A stretch of DNA of 64,000 nucleotides from Pseudomonas fluorescens Q2-87 (lineage in GTDB: Bacteria; Pseudomonadota; Gammaproteobacteria; Pseudomonadales; Pseudomonadaceae), in assembly GCF_000281895.1 (NCBI RefSeq), contig NZ_CM001558.1, positions 5,584,556 through 5,648,555 on the forward strand, read 5' to 3'. Under the pieces are notes generated by a model. It did no database searches. It worked only from the letters and a program-made list of their open reading frames with translations, and was not told where the DNA came from. A program made the translations under genes and the position numbers. Positions 20,301-28,847 of this stretch are shown one piece after another (position 1 is the stretch's first letter; every line of letters begins with the position of its first letter).

Positions 20301-21384
20301 CCCCGTAATAATGGGAGGAGGCCTGGCGACCAGGCATCCACTCGGGATTGTTGTTCAGCAACAGTTGCAGGAGTCCCAGGCGGGCCTCACGGTCAAAACC
20401 ACTGATATCAACGGTGCCCAGCGTGTTCGACAATGGCGGAAGGTGGTCGATATCGGTATGACTGCCGCCTTCGGCAAACAGGACTTCGGCGCGCACGACA
20501 TCAGACGCTGCCGCCATGTTTCCACTCAACCGCATTTCCCTTTCATAGATATCTTGTAACTGTAAAGAAATGGCGCCGGCAGCCAAGTCGCGCAACTCGA
20601 AGTCGCTCATGTCCAATACACTGCGACGATTGCGTTCCAATTGTTCTCGCAGCTCTACCGCATCCTGGCCGTAGGCGCGCACCAGTAAATCTATCCGGGC
20701 CTCATCGGCGGACTCACCACTAGCTACGGCTTTATTAATATGAGCATACATTTGTTGTTTCAAAACAACGGCGCGCCTTTCGTACGCGGCACCCAATTCA
20801 GTTTCGGAAATAGTGTCTTCAACTCCTTGCAGGAATACATCCGCCTTGGCCGATTCGACAATAAGTTTATTGGTTTGCCAAGCCAGGAGCGCATCACTGT
20901 CGTACCACAAGTTCAAGGTATAACCCTGCGGAGCCAAGACCTGTTTCCACACATTGAGGTAGTCGCGTTGAATACCACCGAGCCCACCACCCAGCCACGT
21001 AAAGTTCAATGTCCTGGGAACCTCCGTGGCAACCTGCTTCATCTGCTCGGCACTGAATTGAAGGCGCGCTTCATGACTTTCGATCCTGCTATATATCTGC
21101 GGCAGGTCCGGTCCGGTGCCAATAGGGCCTGAAGTGCGCACATCCAGGCTGCGCCGTGTCCGACGGTTGCCGAGGAACCCGGCCAACGTCTGTTTCAAGA
21201 GCCCTAATGGCTCGAGCAACCTCCGGGATTCCGGCATACCGACACAGGCGAAGTAGTAGCGGATGACCGCATCGTATTGCTCACTGTTTTTGTACGGCAA
21301 CAACACCCGCTCAAGATCTGATAATTTGAAAAGACTGATGAACTTGACCAAACCGTCACTGTTTAAGCTTTCTGCTTCCTGCAT
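14323..21384 (-). CDS. Large TcdA/TcdB-like glucosylating toxin with papain-like protease domain
   Basis: A 2353-residue protein resembling the large clostridial toxins. Residues 1-90 form a helical N-terminal domain like the TcdB membrane-localisation bundle. About 100-580 is a GT44 glucosyltransferase: NFTWLGG (W130), LWYDSDALLAW and KLIVESA match TcdB; AAASDVVR and the metal-binding D311-I-D313 follow, and W556 may equal TcdB W520. About 820-1000 is a papain-like/C58-like domain with candidate triad C845, H932, D951, in place of the TcdB autoprotease. About 1150-1560 matches the TcdB translocation domain: VHTLNAGFAIQALM, a hydrophobic stretch at 1265-1318 and SLVVPLIPP. About 1560-2353 is beta-rich without CROP repeats. 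ATG 21384 is preferred: AAGGAG lies 8 nt upstream, whereas the GTG at 21393 overlaps it. No holin, type I signal or RTX repeat is seen nearby. Confidence 0.88.
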   Translation of the reverse strand: MQEAESLNSDGLVKFISLFKLSDLERVLLPYKNSEQYDAVIRYYFACVGMPESRRLLEPLGLLKQTLAGFLGNRRTRRSLDVRTSGPIGTGPDLPQIYSRIESHEARLQFSAEQMKQVATEVPRTLNFTWLGGGLGGIQRDYLNVWKQVLAPQGYTLNLWYDSDALLAWQTNKLIVESAKADVFLQGVEDTISETELGAAYERRAVVLKQQMYAHINKAVASGESADEARIDLLVRAYGQDAVELREQLERNRRSVLDMSDFELRDLAAGAISLQLQDIYEREMRLSGNMAAASDVVRAEVLFAEGGSHTDIDHLPPLSNTLGTVDISGFDREARLGLLQLLLNNNPEWMPGRQASSHYYGGIPTEYFPALETFAKSRPRLGEVFEAPEQRLARPFALRALAMEQALSNAFLMAHPGAEILQTVIDRFRSNYELIDASMRLAAQRGVSSSDVAAMLDVAEEVFEKTYGPLSELPMEQVPAAIALVTAVATHFGDGIRLESEGTIHLTGPGAMRDGMVDYAKAHLSAEAAATLRKEAAIAPNRTVNGATEEEQDHSWKANGNDAEKWVREERARWREGQYKARYSGDIAHLLKQSTVEFQQGWPLIEGRAVLLTDVLERLAEGLGEPFIEAMRQGHDGEIRFDKPLPLSFDDRQLIKSQSPDALVPVFLSDEKIRDQGIDEVLSDIASGARRFIEASPLQRLSLGLLLGMDSLDNPHFNAATSELENLANGVAEQGVSGRYAAIERQLYKRKAARFMSGLGGDPAYASMPSDSALELKKTALKEARTLFQWGRQVARIQKVAALEHRIEVIERSGQLLDGFGHNGVQMVPQDLLLNRDGEAIGGRCYPLALVMSAALAQGDSASGLLRERFFLAVLEPEQDDSQGFLHALEALRDVPMSDVGTSLGQANLDRVTAALEKHIGPRTLLLNSDNHSMLVAKTVSAERSLYHFFDPNFGLCKFEGPEAFLRGLEHFFQKEGMARYYAAYGSENRPEFDLIDLQNEKVSALQLSDGFTVEHLLQPGALPGQSQRPMRQRLASARGQSLQNNPRLGSCLLALDGHWWSRQIEQATSRLQQENQLAAHLVPLFDTLEVTPDGAYRVSLIDPVNPEQLVRVVTDDHRLLRIKSYLSEQFSALANKPFVPSDPTEVGSVHTLNAGFAIQALMNALRSQEGSGRPLTLAVRLHAYVNYAQLAHGNVVDIAGLVGLVRQALVEEKLIARTVAPVVKAAVGSSMSEATGGLLQLANVGFDIYQLSTAHNDVERAQFGTQLAFDSASLVLSVGAYAVGATTAGAVLGGAAVILGGLAVGVGALAQGFAIVAEEAKEVGLLFDEIAKAHLQAYRFDARQGAWLPRSSLIVQTLDLTRGALMLDSPKLYPQRDHFGVPTIELDYDRAINIRRDLGLPGQVAFKPPAGQVIVLPCTPQTCYRYEYIALPFATSRHDTGFDTARRLEKRKADGSWQFQFSFYSFPSEYIVRRMVPDYRQTVIDVVLDSADRSLVVPLIPPIWHNMIAYKIQGAGKRCALVIHPGVRLSLESTSLQVSTWFMDASWASEQEIRIESYDKFFIDDVQVTIVGGWRHEISLRLADNQIFKVDLTNRTLVLLELDAPPDMDQQTLQDHFKALARDHRLAMAYTPISHHLIPFEDPDEPRRITAWYDAKEDRFLYIRDDLPGAGEALLGAVVGSACYFYNPQTLIIWQVDALTGLLSHRYWLRSTSNLVSTIKSIEADAQGVIHVVQQVTRADQTVDVLRYVIHDGQLLLSSNTRELDLVMEPALSASETLADWSQVLGDSLPLTPNTNPEDTFVTVNWQPAPFVSICWKSDAQWRDMAWVRRSDRLIIRPAPRRNQPRGWPDSIKNMTDLTLLAPPDDSDVFVIYDRLKQELCSRRRTLVEGKGHWSNRWTNTPSLENVIAVDGGYVALTSGGVFYNLSGQGDLALAGVREQWFKGRAQWWSELDTLAQRHGSKSLVLIGLTNVSGDERLCAWYVGNRLLLADLGSATELRLLGATPDSEAAWLFDVASGEIYRQGFIDPQTLDAAFGEGSQLLQSEALPQPQREWAPWQFGELTVEGAGLRGVTLDGVVVVLRDGEPARITGVTREWVATQGGREIDGLRQLVARVPHSPLLSVEESGSLKWFVTGTERVIRVPKAAIPESFDVLGTQRQTNVLLHESSNGRLLALPDTGLGGPLSYVQRDGEVLVVESQESKVDDLVALMPDDVRVLVLRMGQGAVSYRLSRTAWLRIKSVVLDCRPPLGGPVTVPGKLVWELDEPDELLLSRVQEHLVILDPNSGHSLILRQVYAADVTLRGDVLLSFGEHRHYAVSTLVERLSALQDVSNGVTLQALLEVSPEVETNSVD

Positions 21385-21623
21385 AAAAGACACTCCTTAT
21401 TTACTTAACTCATAAACAGACCAAAACAAACATAAAAATATATGCCGCAACAGGCCGTGCTAAAAGACAGGCAAACTACCGCTTAAAATCCAACCGTTCA
21501 AACAGGAAGGCTTTCAATGCATTTCAAAGAGCGACCCAGACTAAGAATTTCACGCTTCTTTTTATTCGGGAACAAATAAAGCGAACGAATCGAAAACGCG
21601 GTCCTGAAGTTCATATTTATCCC
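21385..21623. promoter_or_regulatory. A/T-rich upstream region of the Tcd-like toxin gene
   Basis: About 240 bp without a gene. The first ~60 bp upstream of the toxin start is strikingly A/T-rich (21405-21445, with ATATAT near 21440) and is the likely promoter. The rest, up to the REP pair, shows no reading frame worth calling. Confidence 0.45.
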
Positions 21624-21751
21624 GTGGCGAGGGAGCTTGCTCCCGCTGGGCTGCAAGGCAGCCCCAAAAGCAGCGACTCGATCAATCTGATACACCGAGG
21701 TGTCAGGTGAGGGCTGCTGCGCAGCCCAGCGGGAGCAAGCTCCCTCGCCAC
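21624..21751. repeat. REP pair (family B) between toxin gene and cobJ
   Basis: Inverted copies of GTGGCGAGGGAGCTTGCTCC and its complement are separated by about 75 bp. It lies just downstream of the cobJ stop and may end that transcript. Confidence 0.9.
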
Positions 21752-21767
21752 AAGTGAACAGTGCGGT

Positions 21768-23462
21768 TCAGGAGGCAGGCTTGTGCCCATACCAACGAGG
21801 CGTGTAGACCCAGTTTCCGCCGGACGCACGCGGGAATAGGCAGGTCGTGGAAGAACCGATCAGCACCATGGTGCGCATGTCCACCTGATCCGGGGTCAAC
21901 GCCCCCAGCGTCGTGACGCGCAGTGTCTGGCCCGGACGACCGATATCGCGGCCTAACACCACCGGCGTCTGTGCCGTACGATGGTGCGCGACGATCTCCA
22001 GCGCCCGCCCCAGTTGCCACGGGCGGGAACGGGAAATCGGGTTGTAGAACGCCAGGGCCAAGTCCGCCTCGGCGGCCAGGTCCAGGCGTTTTTCGATGAT
22101 CGACCACGGCTTGAGGTTGTCCGAGAGCGACATTACGCAAAAGTCATGGCCCAGTGGCGCCCCGGCCTGGGCGGCCGTGGCCAGGGAGGCGGAGACCCCA
22201 GGAAGGATCTGCAGATCGACGGTGTGCCAATGGGCATCCGTCGACTCATGCAATGCTTCGAGCACCGCGGCGGCCATGGCGAACACGCCGGGATCACCGG
22301 ATGACACCACCACCACGGAGCGGCCCTGGGCCGCCAGTTCGAAGGCATGGCGGGCACGCTGCATTTCTTCGCGGTTGTCGGTGCAGTGCTGTATTTGATC
22401 AGCCCGGAAAGGGCCGGCCATGCGCACGTAGGTTTCGTAACCCAGCACATCGGTCGCGCGGTCGAGTTCGGCGCGCACCGCCGGGACCATTAACTCCGCC
22501 GCCCCCGGGCCAAGGCCGATCACGGCCAGACGCCCCCGCAGGCGGCCGATGCGCTGTGGATCGACGGGCTGCTCGGCCACGGCAACGGCATGACCGTCCA
22601 CACGCTGGACCAACGCCGGTTGGCCGAGGGCTTCAGCCAGCCATTGGCCGACCTCGCCATTGGCCGGCGCGAAACGCAGCGGCACGTTCAAGGCCGACGC
22701 GGCCTCATGCAATTCCGGCCGAGCCATGTCGCTGTCCGCCGCCAACAGGCACGCCAGCGCCTGCACGGCGAGGCCGGCCTCACGCAAGGCCTCGCCAATA
22801 GCCGGCGACGCACCCGCGCTTATCGCCACGACGACGTTGCGCGGATAAATACGCAGCTCATCCACCGATGGCGTGCCCGCAGCGCTGTCGATGCGGATCG
22901 CCAGCCGTGCCTGTTCGTCCTCAGGCAATTGCACCTGGTCCAGCCACGGCGCGGCGCCTTCAATACGTACCGTCTCGCCGGCCAGCAAGTCGGAGACGAA
23001 ACGCTTGCCCTGCTCCAGGTCGCCGAGGCTGTAGCCGCTCGGCGGATTGAGCAGGCACGTGCCGAAACGCAATTCGCCGCTGGTGGTGATGGACGGCGCG
23101 ACTTGCAGGGTTTGCGCGATATCCCGGGCCATGACGTTGACGCCGCCCAAGCCACCCAGCAGCGGCACCACGGCGCTGCCATCCTCGGCCACCGCCAGCA
23201 CGGGCGGCTCGACGCCTTTTTCCAGCAGCAGTGGCGCCAGCGTGCGGATGACAATGCCTGCCGCGCAAAGGGCGATGATCGGCGTGTCTTGCCGGTAGAG
23301 CTCGCGCAACGTGGCGCCGAACTCCAGGTATTGCCGATCCGCGCCGTCGACCCGACCGGCCAGGCCATGGATCATGGCGTCCGGGTAGCGCTGCTGGATC
23401 CGCCGCGCTGTGGCCAGGCTGCCTGGACCGAGAATGACAATTGCCGCAGCGTTGGCCGTCAT
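21768..23462 (-). CDS. cobJ: CbiG-CobJ fusion: precorrin-3B C17-methyltransferase
   Basis: A 564-residue fusion. Residues ~40-270 are CbiG/CobE-like: [18 protein letters not shown] and [17 protein letters not shown] are CbiG-N, and [22 protein letters not shown] is the CbiG-C/CobE part. Residues ~310-560 are a SAM-dependent tetrapyrrole methylase ([61 protein letters not shown] at intervals) of CobJ type, performing ring contraction on precorrin-3B. ATG 23462 overlaps the cobI stop by ATGA and is preferred over the GTG at 23471. It is the last gene of the cobG-H-I-J run. Whether the CbiG half is catalytic in a CobG-type pathway is unclear. Confidence 0.93.
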   Translation of the reverse strand: MTANAAAIVILGPGSLATARRIQQRYPDAMIHGLAGRVDGADRQYLEFGATLRELYRQDTPIIALCAAGIVIRTLAPLLLEKGVEPPVLAVAEDGSAVVPLLGGLGGVNVMARDIAQTLQVAPSITTSGELRFGTCLLNPPSGYSLGDLEQGKRFVSDLLAGETVRIEGAAPWLDQVQLPEDEQARLAIRIDSAAGTPSVDELRIYPRNVVVAISAGASPAIGEALREAGLAVQALACLLAADSDMARPELHEAASALNVPLRFAPANGEVGQWLAEALGQPALVQRVDGHAVAVAEQPVDPQRIGRLRGRLAVIGLGPGAAELMVPAVRAELDRATDVLGYETYVRMAGPFRADQIQHCTDNREEMQRARHAFELAAQGRSVVVVSSGDPGVFAMAAAVLEALHESTDAHWHTVDLQILPGVSASLATAAQAGAPLGHDFCVMSLSDNLKPWSIIEKRLDLAAEADLALAFYNPISRSRPWQLGRALEIVAHHRTAQTPVVLGRDIGRPGQTLRVTTLGALTPDQVDMRTMVLIGSSTTCLFPRASGGNWVYTPRWYGHKPAS

Positions 23463-24193
23463 CCCTGCCACCGTTCGCCCGGCACGATGATCAACGAGAA
23501 GTACGGCGAGGACATCGGCTCGACGTCATCCAACGGCACGATTTTCTGGTTGGCCATGGTCGCCCGCTCGACGTACAGCGCCCGTCCGTCCAGCCCCAGT
23601 TCCTGAAGCACTTGGCGGACCTTGGGAAAGTTGCGCCCCAGCTTCATGATCACCGCCGCATCGGCATCGGCCAGACGACGCTTGAGTTCCTCATGAGGCA
23701 ACACCCCGGAAAGCACCGACAGGCTCTGGTTGCGATAGACCAGCGGCGCACCGAGCACCGAGGCGCCACCGAGCATCGAGCACACGCCAGGAATGACCTC
23801 GGCGTCATAACGCTCGGCCAGGCGATCATGCAGGTACATGTAGGAGCCGTAGAAGAACGGGTCGCCTTCGCAGATCACCGCCACGTCACGACCGGCATCC
23901 AGGTGCACGGCCAGGTGTTCGGCGGCGGTGTCGTAGAAATCGGCAATCACCTGCTCGTAGGACAGCGGCGCCGGCAATGCTTCGGTGGTGACCGGGTAGA
24001 CCAGCGGCAGCAAGGTCTGGGCTTCTTGCAGATGGGCTTCAATGATGCCGAAGGCATTGCCCTTCTTGCCCTTGGCGACAAAGTACGCCACCACGGGCGA
24101 CTCACGCAGCAGGCGCAGGGCCTTCACCGTAATCAATTCCGGGTCACCGGGGCCTACGCCAAGGCCGATCAGACGTCCAGGCTGCTGCATCAT
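23459..24193 (-). CDS. cobI: Precorrin-2 C20-methyltransferase
   Basis: A 244-residue SAM-dependent methylase acting on precorrin-2 in corrin synthesis. It shows the tetrapyrrole methylase signatures [20 protein letters not shown] at the N-terminus and [18 protein letters not shown] in the middle, and [18 protein letters not shown]. The ends overlap cobH (upstream) and cobJ (downstream) by ATGA, so the run is tightly coupled. Length is normal for CobI/CbiL. Confidence 0.96.
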   Translation of the reverse strand: MMQQPGRLIGLGVGPGDPELITVKALRLLRESPVVAYFVAKGKKGNAFGIIEAHLQEAQTLLPLVYPVTTEALPAPLSYEQVIADFYDTAAEHLAVHLDAGRDVAVICEGDPFFYGSYMYLHDRLAERYDAEVIPGVCSMLGGASVLGAPLVYRNQSLSVLSGVLPHEELKRRLADADAAVIMKLGRNFPKVRQVLQELGLDGRALYVERATMANQKIVPLDDVEPMSSPYFSLIIVPGERWQG

Positions 24194-24816
24194 TCAATCT
24201 CCGTAGCGAGGGCGTTGACGGCGGCGGCGGCCATGGCACTGCCGCCAAGCCGACCTTGCATGATCACGAACGGAACGCCACGGCTATTGGCCGCGAGCAT
24301 CGCCTTGGATTCGGCGGCACCGACGAAGCCCACCGGGAAGCCGAGGATCAGCGCCGGTTTTGGCGCGCCGGCGTCGAGCATTTCCAGCAGGTAGAACAGC
24401 GCGGTCGGCGCGTTGCCGATCACCACGACGCTGCCTTCCAGGTGCGGACGCCACAGCTCCAGGGCCGCCGCCGAACGGGTGTTGCCCAGCTTCTGGGCCA
24501 ACGCCGGCACGCCCTCGTCACGTAAGGTGCAGATCACCGGGTTGTTGGCTGGCAGGCGAGCCCGGGTGACGCCTTCGGAGACCATCCGCGCATCACAGAG
24601 GATCGGTGCACCAGCGGCCAGCGCCTGACGCCCGGCTGTGCCCGCGCCTTCGGAAAACTGCAAGCCGTCGATGGCCTCGACCATGCCGCAGGCGTGGATT
24701 ACCCGCACCGCAAGCTTCTCAAGGTCAGCCGGAATGCGCGCCAGGTTGGCCTCGGCGCGGATGATCGCAAAAGAGTTGCGATAGATCTCCTGACCGTCGC
24801 GGATGTAATCAAGCAT
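24190..24816 (-). CDS. cobH: Precorrin-8X methylmutase
   Basis: A 208-residue enzyme moving the C11 methyl group to C12 to give hydrogenobyrinate. The family marks are [15 protein letters not shown] with the likely catalytic H41, and the C-terminal [16 protein letters not shown]. The frame is open upstream to 24864, but homologues begin [12 protein letters not shown], so ATG 24816 is used. It overlaps the end of cobG by 8 bp and cobI by 4 bp. Confidence 0.96.
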   Translation of the reverse strand: MLDYIRDGQEIYRNSFAIIRAEANLARIPADLEKLAVRVIHACGMVEAIDGLQFSEGAGTAGRQALAAGAPILCDARMVSEGVTRARLPANNPVICTLRDEGVPALAQKLGNTRSAAALELWRPHLEGSVVVIGNAPTALFYLLEMLDAGAPKPALILGFPVGFVGAAESKAMLAANSRGVPFVIMQGRLGGSAMAAAAVNALATEIE

Positions 24817-26146
24817 CAAGGGGGCTCCGGGGGCGCGCGTCGAGCCAGTGGCCGAGCGCTTCAATAGTCAGATTGTGCGCCTGCAACGCGCCGAAACCCG
24901 GCAGCGTCGCATCGCGAAAATACAGGTCGTAACGACCGGGGGCCACCGCCAGCAAAGTGGCAGGCGCGATATGGGCTGCCGCGCAGGAACGCGGACAACC
25001 GGACAGATGGATCTTCAAGGTTTGACCCTGGCGTTGCAGCAGCTCGGCCAGTTGCCGGGCATCGGCCTTGGTATTGGCCAAGGCGTTGCCGCAGCCACTG
25101 GAGCCGGTGCAGGCGATGAGTTGCGCCAGGGGCTGATCAACCGAGCACAACAGGCCCAATTCCTCGAGACGCGCCAACACCTGGTCCGCATCCTCGCGGC
25201 GCAGGTTGGGCAGCAGCAGGCTTTGCCAAGGGGTGAAGCGAAGGCTGGCGTCACCCTGCTCCCGCGCCAATCGTGCCGCGCCGCGCAGCATGACGGCGTC
25301 GAGCCGGCCAAGAGGCGCCGCCGCGCCCACGTAGACCCGGTCGTCGCGCTGGGGATGGGCGCCGAGGTGCAGCCCGTCGATGGAGGCGTCCCGCTGCCAA
25401 CCCATGCACGATTGCAGCGGCACGCGACGGGCCAACTGGGCGATGAAGTCGTCCAGGGGCACTTCACTCAGCAAATGGCGCATGCGTGTCTGGTCCGGGC
25501 GAGCCCGCTCGAGAAACTGCTCCAGCACCGCCACCACCAACGCATGCCCCTGGGCCAACGGGACCCTTCCCGCCGGTTCATCCAGCGGCGATCCGGCCAA
25601 GCCGAAGGCCAGCCAGGGCTCGCCATCGCAAACAAGGGCCGAGAGCCAAAGGTCGTGATGATGTTCGAGCATCGCCATGGCTTCGCCGCCATCCAATTGC
25701 ACGGCGAACTTGGCCGACAGCTCATGGAAGCGTTCATGGGTTTGCAAGGTAACGAGGATCCGCGCGGCCAGCGGGCGAGTATCGACCAGCATCTGCCGGT
25801 CGATCCCGGCCGAGGGGCTGAGCATCAGGTTGCGCACGTCATCGCCGGCCGGCGTTCGCGGGCCGAGTCCGGCGGCCAGCAGTTGCTCGATCAACGCGCC
25901 GTGCCGCGGACCGATCCCGCGGATTTGCAGGTTGCCGCGATTGGTCGCCTCGATCACGCCTCCGGCAAATCCCTCGGCCGCCGCAGCCACCGCATCGGCC
26001 TGATCCGCCCGGATGGAACCGCCATCGAGCTTGATCCGGCAGATCCCACCGTCCAACGCCTGGACGACACGCAACAAACCCGGACAACCCGAGGGGCGTA
26101 TGACGTTGGTTGATGGACGTTCGTTCAAGGGATAACCGGTAGACAA
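24809..26146 (-). CDS. cobG: Precorrin-3B synthase (CobG)
   Basis: A 445-residue nitrite/sulfite-reductase-like monooxygenase that hydroxylates precorrin-3A using oxygen, defining the aerobic route. Two ferredoxin-like half-domains are visible. The FeS motif is CTGSSGCGNA followed ~30 residues later by CPRSC, which supply the cluster cysteines. It is the first gene of the minus-strand run cobG-H-I-J and is divergent from cobL across a 399-bp region that holds REPs and a leader hairpin. Confidence 0.94.
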   Translation of the reverse strand: MSTGYPLNERPSTNVIRPSGCPGLLRVVQALDGGICRIKLDGGSIRADQADAVAAAAEGFAGGVIEATNRGNLQIRGIGPRHGALIEQLLAAGLGPRTPAGDDVRNLMLSPSAGIDRQMLVDTRPLAARILVTLQTHERFHELSAKFAVQLDGGEAMAMLEHHHDLWLSALVCDGEPWLAFGLAGSPLDEPAGRVPLAQGHALVVAVLEQFLERARPDQTRMRHLLSEVPLDDFIAQLARRVPLQSCMGWQRDASIDGLHLGAHPQRDDRVYVGAAAPLGRLDAVMLRGAARLAREQGDASLRFTPWQSLLLPNLRREDADQVLARLEELGLLCSVDQPLAQLIACTGSSGCGNALANTKADARQLAELLQRQGQTLKIHLSGCPRSCAAAHIAPATLLAVAPGRYDLYFRDATLPGFGALQAHNLTIEALGHWLDARPRSPLDA

Positions 26147-26262
26147 GGCACGCCACGACGGCGAAGGAGCGCCATTATGCCTGCTTTGCCGGGGGTCATG
26201 AAAAGCTTGCCGGTCGGATTAATAGGGCCAAGCACAAAGTTTGTGCACAACCCAATTCAAAC

Positions 26263-26351
26263 TGTGGGAGCGGGCTTGCTCGCGAAAGCGGTCAGTCTGA
26301 GACCGCGATGTTGAATGAATCGACGCCTTCGCGAGCAAGCCCGCTCCCACA
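26263..26351. repeat. REP pair (family A) between cobG and cobL
   Basis: Inverted REP copies (TGTGGGAGCGGGCTTGCTCG and complement) with about 40 bp of spacer. Confidence 0.9.
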
Positions 26352-26398
26352 TTTTTGATCGAGTTGCCCGCAAATTCTGCGCTCAACACAAATCCACG

Positions 26399-26425
26399 GT
26401 GGGAGCGAGCCTGCTCGCGATAGCG
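26399..26425 (+). repeat. Single REP copy (family A)
   Basis: A lone GGTGGGAGCGAGCCTGCTCG copy, 48 bp after the preceding pair and without its own inverted partner. Confidence 0.8.
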
Positions 26426-26444
26426 GCCTGCCCGTGCCGATGCT

Positions 26445-26478
26445 ACCGCGCCAGGCGCCTGATCCGCCTGGGCGCGGT
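26445..26478 (+). promoter_or_regulatory. Inverted repeat in the cobL leader
   Basis: ACCGCGCCAGGCG is followed after 7 bp by CGCCTGGGCGCGGT, a 13-bp inverted repeat with one extra G, ending 67 bp before the cobL start. It could be an operator or an RNA hairpin controlling cobL-cbiD-cobK. It does not resemble the Pseudomonas REPs around it. Confidence 0.45.
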
Positions 26479-26545
26479 ATGATGGCGGCCCGGTTCGCGG
26501 GTGACGCAGCCCCGCCGAGCAAACACATTTTTTAGAGGAACACAG

Positions 26546-27757
26546 ATGACACCCTGGCTGACCGTAGTGGGCATCGGTGAAGAAGGCTTCAAGGGCCTGG
26601 GCAAGGTTGCTCGCCGTGCGCTGCTGGGGGCCACGCGGATCGTTGGGGCGCAGCGCCAGCTGGATCTGCTACCCGTGTGCATCCGCGGCGAACGGGAACT
26701 GTGGCCCAGCCCGTTTTCCCTGGAGCCGCTGCTGGCCCGCCGAGGCGAGCCGGTGTGCGTGCTGGCCAGCGGCGACCCGATGTTCTACGGCGTGGGGGCG
26801 AGCCTGGCGAAGCAGGTGCCTGGCGAGCAGATGTTGGTCGTCCCGGCATCGTCGTCCTGTTCGCTGGCGGCGGCGCGCATGGGATGGCCGTTGCAGGAAG
26901 TGGTCACGCTGTCGCTGGTGGCGCGGCCCTTGGCGGCGCTCAATGTGCATTTATCCACCGGCGTCAGACTGTTGCTGCTGAGCAATGACCGCCACTCTCC
27001 TGCCGCCGTGGCGCAGTTATTGTGCGAGCGCGGATTCGGCCCCAGCCCCATGACCGTCCTGGAACACCTCGGCGGCCCGGCAGAACGACGGATCGACGGC
27101 ACTGCGGCGCAATGGTCCGATCCCGACGGCGCCGACCTGAACCTGATCGCCGTGGAATGCCGGGCCGAACCGTCCGCGTTGCGTCTGTCACGCCTGGCCG
27201 GCCTGCCGGACAGCGCGTTCGAACATGACGGCCAACTGACCAAACGCGACGTGCGCGCCGTCACCCTGGCGCGCCTTGCGCCCACTCCGGGCGAGTTGCT
27301 TTGGGATGTTGGCGCCGGCAGCGGCTCCATCGGCATCGAATGGATGCGCGCCCACCCCAGTTGCCGAGCCCTGGCCATCGAAGCCGACGAAGGCCGCCAA
27401 GGCTTGATCGAACGCAACCGCGATACCCTCGGCGTGCCCGGCTTGCAGTTGGTTCGCGGCAGAGCCCCACAGGCGTTGGAAAACCTGGAGCGTCCGGACG
27501 CGGTGTTCATCGGCGGCGGCGTCACCCGCGAAGGCGTGCTCGACGCTTGCTGGGCCCACCTCAAGCCTGGCGGCCGGCTCGTCGCCAACGCCGTGACCCT
27601 GCAAAGCGAGATGACGCTCATGGACTGGCGCGAACGTCATGGCGGCGAACTGACCCGGATCCACATCGCCCAGGCCCAGCCATTGGGTGAGTTCGACACC
27701 TGGCGCCAGGCCTTGCCGATCACCTTGCTGGACCTGACGAAACCTCTCGATGCGTGA
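26546..27757 (+). CDS. cobL: Precorrin-6Y C5,15-methyltransferase (decarboxylating)
   Basis: A 403-residue fusion of CbiE and CbiT activities: two methylations and a decarboxylation giving precorrin-8X. The N-terminal ~200 residues are a tetrapyrrole methylase ([31 protein letters not shown]). The C-terminal ~200 are a class I methyltransferase with the SAM loop [24 protein letters not shown] 26546 has AGAGGAAC just upstream. It overlaps cbiD by 8 bp. Confidence 0.96.
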   Translation: MTPWLTVVGIGEEGFKGLGKVARRALLGATRIVGAQRQLDLLPVCIRGERELWPSPFSLEPLLARRGEPVCVLASGDPMFYGVGASLAKQVPGEQMLVVPASSSCSLAAARMGWPLQEVVTLSLVARPLAALNVHLSTGVRLLLLSNDRHSPAAVAQLLCERGFGPSPMTVLEHLGGPAERRIDGTAAQWSDPDGADLNLIAVECRAEPSALRLSRLAGLPDSAFEHDGQLTKRDVRAVTLARLAPTPGELLWDVGAGSGSIGIEWMRAHPSCRALAIEADEGRQGLIERNRDTLGVPGLQLVRGRAPQALENLERPDAVFIGGGVTREGVLDACWAHLKPGGRLVANAVTLQSEMTLMDWRERHGGELTRIHIAQAQPLGEFDTWRQALPITLLDLTKPLDA

Positions 27758-28847
27758 CGAAACCGCCGAACAACCCGCCCCCCTGCGCAGCGGCCTGACC
27801 ACCGGCAGCTGCGCCACCGCCACCAGCCTGGCGGCGGCACGCTTGCTGCTCGCGGGCACTCATGCCGACGCCGTGGAGATCGTCCTGCCCAAGGGCAAGC
27901 AGGTGCAGATGCGCCTGGAGTTCTGCCGGCTGACCGAGCAAGGCGCCGAGGCCGGGACAATCAAGGACGCAGGCGATGACCCGGACGTGACCCACGGTGC
28001 GTTGCTGTTTTCCCAAGTGCGCTTGATCGCCGAACCCGGGGTGCGCTTCCTCGCCGGTCGCGGCGTAGGCACCGTGACACGGCCGGGGCTGGTGCTCGCC
28101 GTCGGTGAGCCGGCGATCAACCCGGTGCCGCGCAAGATGATCGGCGATCACTTGGGCCGGCTGGCCGAGGACAACGGTTATGCCGGCGGTTTCGAGGTCA
28201 CGGTCAATGTCGAGGGCGGCGAAGCCTTGGCATTGAAAACCATGAATCCGCGGTTGGGCATCCTCGGCGGCCTGTCGATCCTTGGCACCAGTGGCATCGT
28301 CCGACCGTTTTCCTGTGCGGCCTACATCGCCTCGATCCACCAGGGCATCGACGTGGCGACAACCAACGGTTACCAGCACGTCGCCGCCTGCACCGGCAAC
28401 GCCAGCGAAGACACCATGCGCCGGGTCTACAACCTGCCGGAAATCGCCCTGATCGAAATGGGCGATTTCGTCGGCGCCGTGCTCAAGCACGTGCGCAAGG
28501 TGCCGGTGGAAAAGCTCAGCCTGTGCGGCGGTTTTGGCAAGATCAGCAAACTCGCCGCCGGTCACATGGACCTGCACAGCCGCCATTCGAGCATCGACCT
28601 GCCACAACTGGCCGAATGGGCAGCCGCCATCGGTGCCGACGAAACCTTGCAGCAAGGCATCCGCGAGGCCAACACCAGCCAGCAGGCCCTGGCCATGGCC
28701 AGCGCCGCCGGCATCGCCCTCGGCGACGCGGTATGTGCCCATGCCCTGGCCTTCGCCCGTAGCGTCGTGCCGGCCCAGGTCCAGGTCGAAGTCTTCGCCA
28801 TCGACCGCCAGGGCGGGATCGTCGGTCACGCCGGAAGCTTTCAATGA
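27750..28847 (+). CDS. cbiD: Cobalt-precorrin-5B C1-methyltransferase CbiD
   Basis: A 365-residue CbiD family methyltransferase, with [22 protein letters not shown] at the N-terminus and [20 protein letters not shown] in the middle. CbiD belongs to the anaerobic route but replaces CobF in many aerobic pseudomonads. It overlaps cobL by 8 bp and cobK by 4 bp (ATGA), so all three are co-translated. Confidence 0.95.
   Translation: MRDETAEQPAPLRSGLTTGSCATATSLAAARLLLAGTHADAVEIVLPKGKQVQMRLEFCRLTEQGAEAGTIKDAGDDPDVTHGALLFSQVRLIAEPGVRFLAGRGVGTVTRPGLVLAVGEPAINPVPRKMIGDHLGRLAEDNGYAGGFEVTVNVEGGEALALKTMNPRLGILGGLSILGTSGIVRPFSCAAYIASIHQGIDVATTNGYQHVAACTGNASEDTMRRVYNLPEIALIEMGDFVGAVLKHVRKVPVEKLSLCGGFGKISKLAAGHMDLHSRHSSIDLPQLAEWAAAIGADETLQQGIREANTSQQALAMASAAGIALGDAVCAHALAFARSVVPAQVQVEVFAIDRQGGIVGHAGSFQ

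Larger units (their letters stand above)
26147..26545. promoter_or_regulatory. Divergent cobG / cobL intergenic region
   Basis: 399 bp hold a REP pair, a single REP and a cobL-leader inverted repeat (listed separately). I searched it by eye for a cobalamin riboswitch (B12 box around GCCACTG) on both strands and did not find one. Confidence 0.5.

Noticed and set aside
14323..21384. RTX or Tc (TccC/TcdA2 of Photorhabdus) toxin identity for the large protein
   Set aside because: No GGxGxD nonapeptide repeats and no Rhs or VRP1 motifs; the glucosyltransferase and translocation marks match clostridial TcdA/TcdB, a different family from insecticidal Tc complexes.
26147..26545. Cobalamin riboswitch between the divergent cob runs
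   Set aside because: No B12 box or conserved core was visible on either strand.
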